From positions 1 to 64,000 of the forward strand of contig CARYZD010000005.1 of assembly GCA_949106495.1 (NCBI GenBank): a DNA stretch of 64,000 nucleotides. The letters run 5' to 3'. A model generated the notes under the pieces. That model had not been told where the DNA came from and did no database searches. It was given only the letters and a program-made list of their open reading frames with translations. Source of the DNA: an uncultured Clostridia bacterium (lineage in GTDB: Bacteria; Bacillota; Clostridia; TANB77; CAG-465). The position numbers and the translations under genes were made by a program. Shown in pieces: positions 60,423-64,000 of this stretch; the stretch's first letter is position 1; each line of letters begins with the position of its first letter.

Positions 60423-61886
60423 TTACATTACTCCAAATTTCTTAGTTGAAGCTCTAAATGTTTGGTTACATAGTTTACTCCAAACTTTATATTCTTGTAT
60501 ATTTTTATCTACTATTTCCATATGATATTCATTTTCAGACATCTTAATTATTCTTACTATATCATTTTCTTCATATGAGATATTATTTAACATATCACTA
60601 ACAAATGTTAGATATGATTGTTTTGGCTTATATGTAATTTTTGCCTCTTTATCTGTATATTTTTCATTTGTTTTAGCATTTACAAGCTCTAAAGAAATAT
60701 TTTTAACCTTATATATTGTACCATTTATTTCTTCGCTTTCTGCCTCATCAAGTCCGAAAAATTCTGGTATCATTGTTCTTACGTGGTTAGGAACTCTTAC
60801 AGTATTTTCTTCTTTAGAATTTTTTGCTGAAACTTCAAATATTAAATTAGTTACATTATTTAAATTTACTTTTTTAGTTTTTACTATATTTTCTTCTTCA
60901 TCTATAGTCTCTTTTTCTTTTTTCTTTTTAGGCTTAGAAGATTTAACATCTAATTTTATATCTGCTTTTGAAAATAACATATCATTTATATCTAATGTTT
61001 CAGATAAATCTAATTCATCATCTTTCATAGAAGCGTCATATAATTCATTATTTTCATCTATTACATCTTCTTTTTCTTCTACTTCTTCATATTGTTCTAT
61101 ATCTTTAGGTAAAGTTATTTTATCTTCTACATAGTCTATAGCTATATCTTCTTTTACTTTAGTTTCCGCTTCTTCTGGAATATCTATGTCTATTGAAATA
61201 TCTGATAAATCTATTTTTGGTATTTCAATATCTTTTTTGTATACATCATCTATTTCTTCTTTACTTAATTCATCTTTTTTAGGTTCTTCTTTCTTATCCT
61301 TTTTACCTAATAATTCAGAAATACTCATTACAGTATGATTATATTGTCTAGTAGAGAATATTTCTTTATTTTCAACTAGTTTTTCAATAGCATTTTTATC
61401 TAATTTTTCAAAATCATTATCTGTTACCATTTTTTGTAACTCTTTTACATGATTTTTATATTCTTGCTTATCACTTGCATCTTTTAAATTATATGTAATT
61501 TTAGTATATATAGATAAATCTGTTTGTATACCACTTTCAGATATATTTGAACTACTTACATATACATATGCTCTATCTGTATATTCAAAAATACAAATAG
61601 TAGAAACAAATTCATTTAAATTATTATTTGAATAATAATACACATCATCTGTATAATCTATTAATCCTTCAAGCATACTTCTTGTTGTAGTCTTTTTATC
61701 TATACCAATTGCAAAATATAATTTAGTTTTTATATCTATTAAGTCTTCTTCTATTATTTTATATCCTGTTTCTTTAAAATTTCCGATAAAAAAATATGCT
61801 TTTTTAGCATTTTCTTCTAGACATGTTGAAATAGCATTTGCTAACGTATTTTCATTTTCTTTTTGCATTATTATATTTACTTGCAT
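60423..61886 (-). CDS. Multidomain protein with a degenerate PLD-like N-terminal domain
   Basis: A 487-residue cytoplasmic protein of unknown role. Residues 1-150 resemble the PLD-type nuclease fold: AYFFIGNFKETGYKI, LYFAIGIDKKTTTRSML, then YVYVSSSNISESGIQTDLS, which matches the SSNxxxxG block. The HxK that should precede it is replaced by STICIFE, so catalysis is unlikely. Residues about 195-330 are an acidic linker (EEPKKDELSKEEIDD, KADIKLDVK). The C-terminal 150 residues look like a beta-rich domain (VRVPNHVRTMIPEFFG, DIVRIIKMSENEYHMEIV) and may bind nucleic acid. Monocistronic. Confidence 0.72.
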   Translation of the reverse strand: MQVNIIMQKENENTLANAISTCLEENAKKAYFFIGNFKETGYKIIEEDLIDIKTKLYFAIGIDKKTTTRSMLEGLIDYTDDVYYYSNNNLNEFVSTICIFEYTDRAYVYVSSSNISESGIQTDLSIYTKITYNLKDASDKQEYKNHVKELQKMVTDNDFEKLDKNAIEKLVENKEIFSTRQYNHTVMSISELLGKKDKKEEPKKDELSKEEIDDVYKKDIEIPKIDLSDISIDIDIPEEAETKVKEDIAIDYVEDKITLPKDIEQYEEVEEKEDVIDENNELYDASMKDDELDLSETLDINDMLFSKADIKLDVKSSKPKKKKEKETIDEEENIVKTKKVNLNNVTNLIFEVSAKNSKEENTVRVPNHVRTMIPEFFGLDEAESEEINGTIYKVKNISLELVNAKTNEKYTDKEAKITYKPKQSYLTFVSDMLNNISYEENDIVRIIKMSENEYHMEIVDKNIQEYKVWSKLCNQTFRASTKKFGVM

Positions 61887-61940
61887 AATAACTTACCTCT
61901 CTTTATATTAATTACTAATATGATATAATAAATTAGAAAA

Positions 61941-61975
61941 AAAGTAAAGACTTTATTCTTTAAAGTCTCTACTTT
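61941..61975 (-). terminator. Terminator of the 123-residue protein gene
   Basis: A 14-bp stem with one G-U pair, followed on the minus strand by TTTTTTTC. Confidence 0.75.
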
Positions 61976-61986
61976 TAGTAAATATT

Positions 61987-62358
61987 CTATATTTTAGTAA
62001 ATCTTATCCAGCCTTCATCTAAACGTAAATCTATATTATTATCATCTATAATTTGATATAGTATATCTATTCCAAAATTTGATTCATTATTTTGAGTAGG
62101 CATTGTATCAGTATCTACTTGTTTATCTATTTTACCATCACAAACTCCACATTTTTTTATATCGATTTTGTTTTCTGTTTCTACATATATTTGATTATTT
62201 ATCATTACCGCTTTTTGCACTGATGTAAATATTTCTTTATTAGTAGATAGTTCATTATTGCCAGTTTTATAATTTCCTTTGCTTATACTCTTTACTAAAA
62301 TTATTCCACTTACTACTAAAAATATACATATAATTGTTATTATTATTTTCTTATTCAT
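61987..62358 (-). CDS. Small membrane-anchored or secreted protein
   Basis: A 123-residue protein with an N-terminal hydrophobic helix (IIITIICIFLVVSGIILV) and an outer domain. CGVCDG near residue 70 is a CxxC pair that could be redox-active or bind metal. The C-terminus is DLRLDEGWIRFTKI. Not recognised. GGAGA precedes the ATG. It lies between the PLD-like gene and fhs with terminators on both sides. Confidence 0.7.
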   Translation of the reverse strand: MNKKIIITIICIFLVVSGIILVKSISKGNYKTGNNELSTNKEIFTSVQKAVMINNQIYVETENKIDIKKCGVCDGKIDKQVDTDTMPTQNNESNFGIDILYQIIDDNNIDLRLDEGWIRFTKI

Positions 62359-62413
62359 ATATTATCTCCTATACAATTTTTATTTACTTATATAATACTA
62401 CAAAATATATAAA

Positions 62414-62440
62414 AAAGTTAAGCAAAATTTGCTTAACTTT
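62414..62440 (-). terminator. Terminator of fhs
   Basis: A stem of up to 13 bp (AAAGTTAAGCAAA / TTTGCTTAACTTT) followed on the minus strand by a T run, 8 bp beyond the fhs stop. Confidence 0.82.
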
Positions 62441-62447
62441 AATCATT

Positions 62448-64000
62448 TTAATATAAATTTTCATATTGTTTATATCTTGAATTTTTTCCAAGTCCTGGAA
62501 GCGTCATAATATCACCTGAATAAGCTACAATAAACTCTGCACCAGCATTTATTTTAATATCTCTTATTGTAATTTTAAATCCTGTTGGTCTTCCAAGTAT
62601 TTTTGCATCATCTGTTAGAGAAGCTGGAGTTTTTGCAATACAAACAGGAAAATTACCATAACCATATTCTTCAGCTTTATGAATATTTTTCTTTGCTTCA
62701 TCTAAAAATACAACATCATCTGCACCATATATATCTGTACATATTTTTCTAATTTTTTCTTCAATAGATAAATCTAAATCATAAAGTGGCTTATAATCAG
62801 ATGTTGTATTATCTAGTATTTCTACAACTTTTTTAGCAAAATCTATTGTTCCCTCTGAGCCTTTAGCAAAAGCTTCAGATACTACAACTGGGACATCATA
62901 TTTTGAAGCAAATTTTCTAATATACTCTATTTCTTCTTCATCGTCTGTATCAAATTTATTTATACAAACCATAACAGGTACATTATACTTCTTCATATTC
63001 TCAATATGTTTACCAAGATTTACAATTCCTTTTTCTAGATATTCCATGTTTTTCTCTGTTATATTTTCAATTGGCATATATCCATTAAATTTCAAAGCTT
63101 TAACAGTTGCTACAATTACACTTAAATCTGGTTTTAGTCCTGCTTTTCTACATTTAATATCCATGAATTTTTCGGCACCTAAGTCTGATCCAAATCCTGC
63201 TTCAACTACACAATAATCTGCAAGTTTTAATCCAAGTTTTGTTGCTGCAACAGAATTACAACCATGAGCAATATTTGCAAAAGGTCCAAGATGAACTAAA
63301 CATGGTGTTTCTTCTACTGTCTGTACTAAATTAGGCTTTAATATGTTTTTTAATAATGCCATCATTGCTCCAACACACTCTAATTGCTTAGCATATACTG
63401 GTTTTCCATCTAAATCATAAGCAACTAGAATATTTCCAAGTCTATGTCTTAAATCTTCTTTATTATTTGCTAAACAACAAATCGCCATTATTTCACATGC
63501 TACAGTAATTTCAAATCCAGTATCATATGATACTTTTTTTCCTTTTATATTAATTTTTCTTAGAGATCTATCATTCATATCTAAGACTCTTTTTATGACT
63601 ATATTATTTGCATCTACATTTAATTCATTTCCACAAAATATATGATTATCTAATACTGCACAAAGTAAGTTATTTGCACTTGTTATCGCATGAAAATCTC
63701 CTGTAAAATGTAGATTAATATCTTCCTGTGGTTCAATAGTTGCCTTTCCTCCACCAATAGCTCCACCTTTTATTCCAAATACTGGACCAAGTGATGGTTC
63801 TCTTAATACAACTATCCCATTTTTTCCTATCTTATTTAGTCCTAGTGCTAGTCCAATTGATTGAGTAGTTTTTCCTTCTCCAAATTGTGTAGGGTTAATC
63901 GCTGTCATTAGTATCAATTTTCCATTTGGTTTATCTTTTACTTCTTCAAAATACTTTTCAGATATTTTGGCTTTATCTCTTCCGTAACATTCAATATACT
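62448..64000 (-). CDS. fhs: Formate-tetrahydrofolate ligase (partial, 5' end beyond the window)
   Basis: Couples ATP hydrolysis to formation of 10-formyl-tetrahydrofolate from formate; used in one-carbon metabolism and the Wood-Ljungdahl methyl branch. The frame is open to the window edge (YIECYGRDKAKIS...). The ATP-binding P-loop NPTQFGEGKTTQSIGLALGL follows. VLREPSLGPVFGIKGGAIGGG and DINLHFTGDFHAI are diagnostic of the family. The C-terminus GDIMTLPGLGKNSRYKQYENLY is complete. About 517 of the usual 555 residues are visible. The ATG near 63917 is internal, not the start. Confidence 0.97.
   Translation of the reverse strand, partial: YIECYGRDKAKISEKYFEEVKDKPNGKLILMTAINPTQFGEGKTTQSIGLALGLNKIGKNGIVVLREPSLGPVFGIKGGAIGGGKATIEPQEDINLHFTGDFHAITSANNLLCAVLDNHIFCGNELNVDANNIVIKRVLDMNDRSLRKINIKGKKVSYDTGFEITVACEIMAICCLANNKEDLRHRLGNILVAYDLDGKPVYAKQLECVGAMMALLKNILKPNLVQTVEETPCLVHLGPFANIAHGCNSVAATKLGLKLADYCVVEAGFGSDLGAEKFMDIKCRKAGLKPDLSVIVATVKALKFNGYMPIENITEKNMEYLEKGIVNLGKHIENMKKYNVPVMVCINKFDTDDEEEIEYIRKFASKYDVPVVVSEAFAKGSEGTIDFAKKVVEILDNTTSDYKPLYDLDLSIEEKIRKICTDIYGADDVVFLDEAKKNIHKAEEYGYGNFPVCIAKTPASLTDDAKILGRPTGFKITIRDIKINAGAEFIVAYSGDIMTLPGLGKNSRYKQYENLY

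Overview
The window is very AT-rich, has dense short intergenic gaps and nearly ideal sigma-A promoters (TTGACA-like, 17 bp, TATAAT-like). It encodes a strictly anaerobic metabolism: a trimeric [FeFe] hydrogenase, a four-subunit pyruvate:ferredoxin oxidoreductase and formate-tetrahydrofolate ligase. It also carries sporulation genes: spoIIE, a probable spoVM, a BofC-like protein and a BclA-like collagen protein. Together these point to a spore-forming anaerobic member of the Clostridia. I cannot name a genus from the sequence.

Layout. 0-7 kb: a coiled-coil protein of unknown function, pyk, rpmB convergent with a 22-codon spoVM candidate, nth, a HAD-like protein, and a secreted metzincin protease. 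7-12 kb: tRNA-Leu(TAG) and the hydCBA hydrogenase operon. 12-17 kb: rmuC, a glmU split over two genes, and an unknown protein. 17-22 kb: operon asnS-aspS-gpsA-O-methyltransferase. 22-30 kb: two decayed genes, rpsO, an M23 peptidase, nfeD plus an SPFH protein, and dnaE. 29.7-30.1 kb: a compact two-transcript locus that looks like a type I toxin-antitoxin system. 30-38 kb: spoIIE, a protein with an AT-hook tail, addB and scpB. 38-46 kb: small membrane proteins, a nuclease remnant, a clpE-type ATPase, a bofC-like gene and comEC. 46-49 kb: a glycosyltransferase plus a collagen-like spore-surface protein with a sigma-K-like promoter. 49-53 kb: porCDAB, then DAHP synthase behind a Phe/Tyr-rich leader peptide and attenuator. 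53-64 kb: dinB, two small unknown genes, a frameshifted RNase III gene, smc, a second frameshifted small gene, a PLD-like protein, and the 3' part of fhs.

How the genes work together. Pyruvate kinase supplies pyruvate and PorCDAB oxidises it to acetyl-CoA with reduction of ferredoxin. HydABC can reoxidise ferredoxin and NAD(P)H together as H2. Fhs feeds one-carbon units into folate. The spore genes cover early asymmetric division (SpoIIE), forespore-mother cell signalling (BofC-like), coat anchoring (SpoVM) and the outer spore surface (glycosyltransferase plus collagen-like protein).

The most unusual items are: (1) a 28-residue hydrophobic peptide gene with a buried ribosome binding site facing a convergent small RNA that carries a 14-nt antisense match and a complementary terminator loop; (2) a complete classical attenuator upstream of the DAHP synthase gene; (3) the spoVM candidate; (4) the split glmU. 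There are six broken genes, and three of them are broken only by frameshifts, two of those in homopolymers. No CRISPR array, insertion sequence, rRNA or complete prophage is visible.
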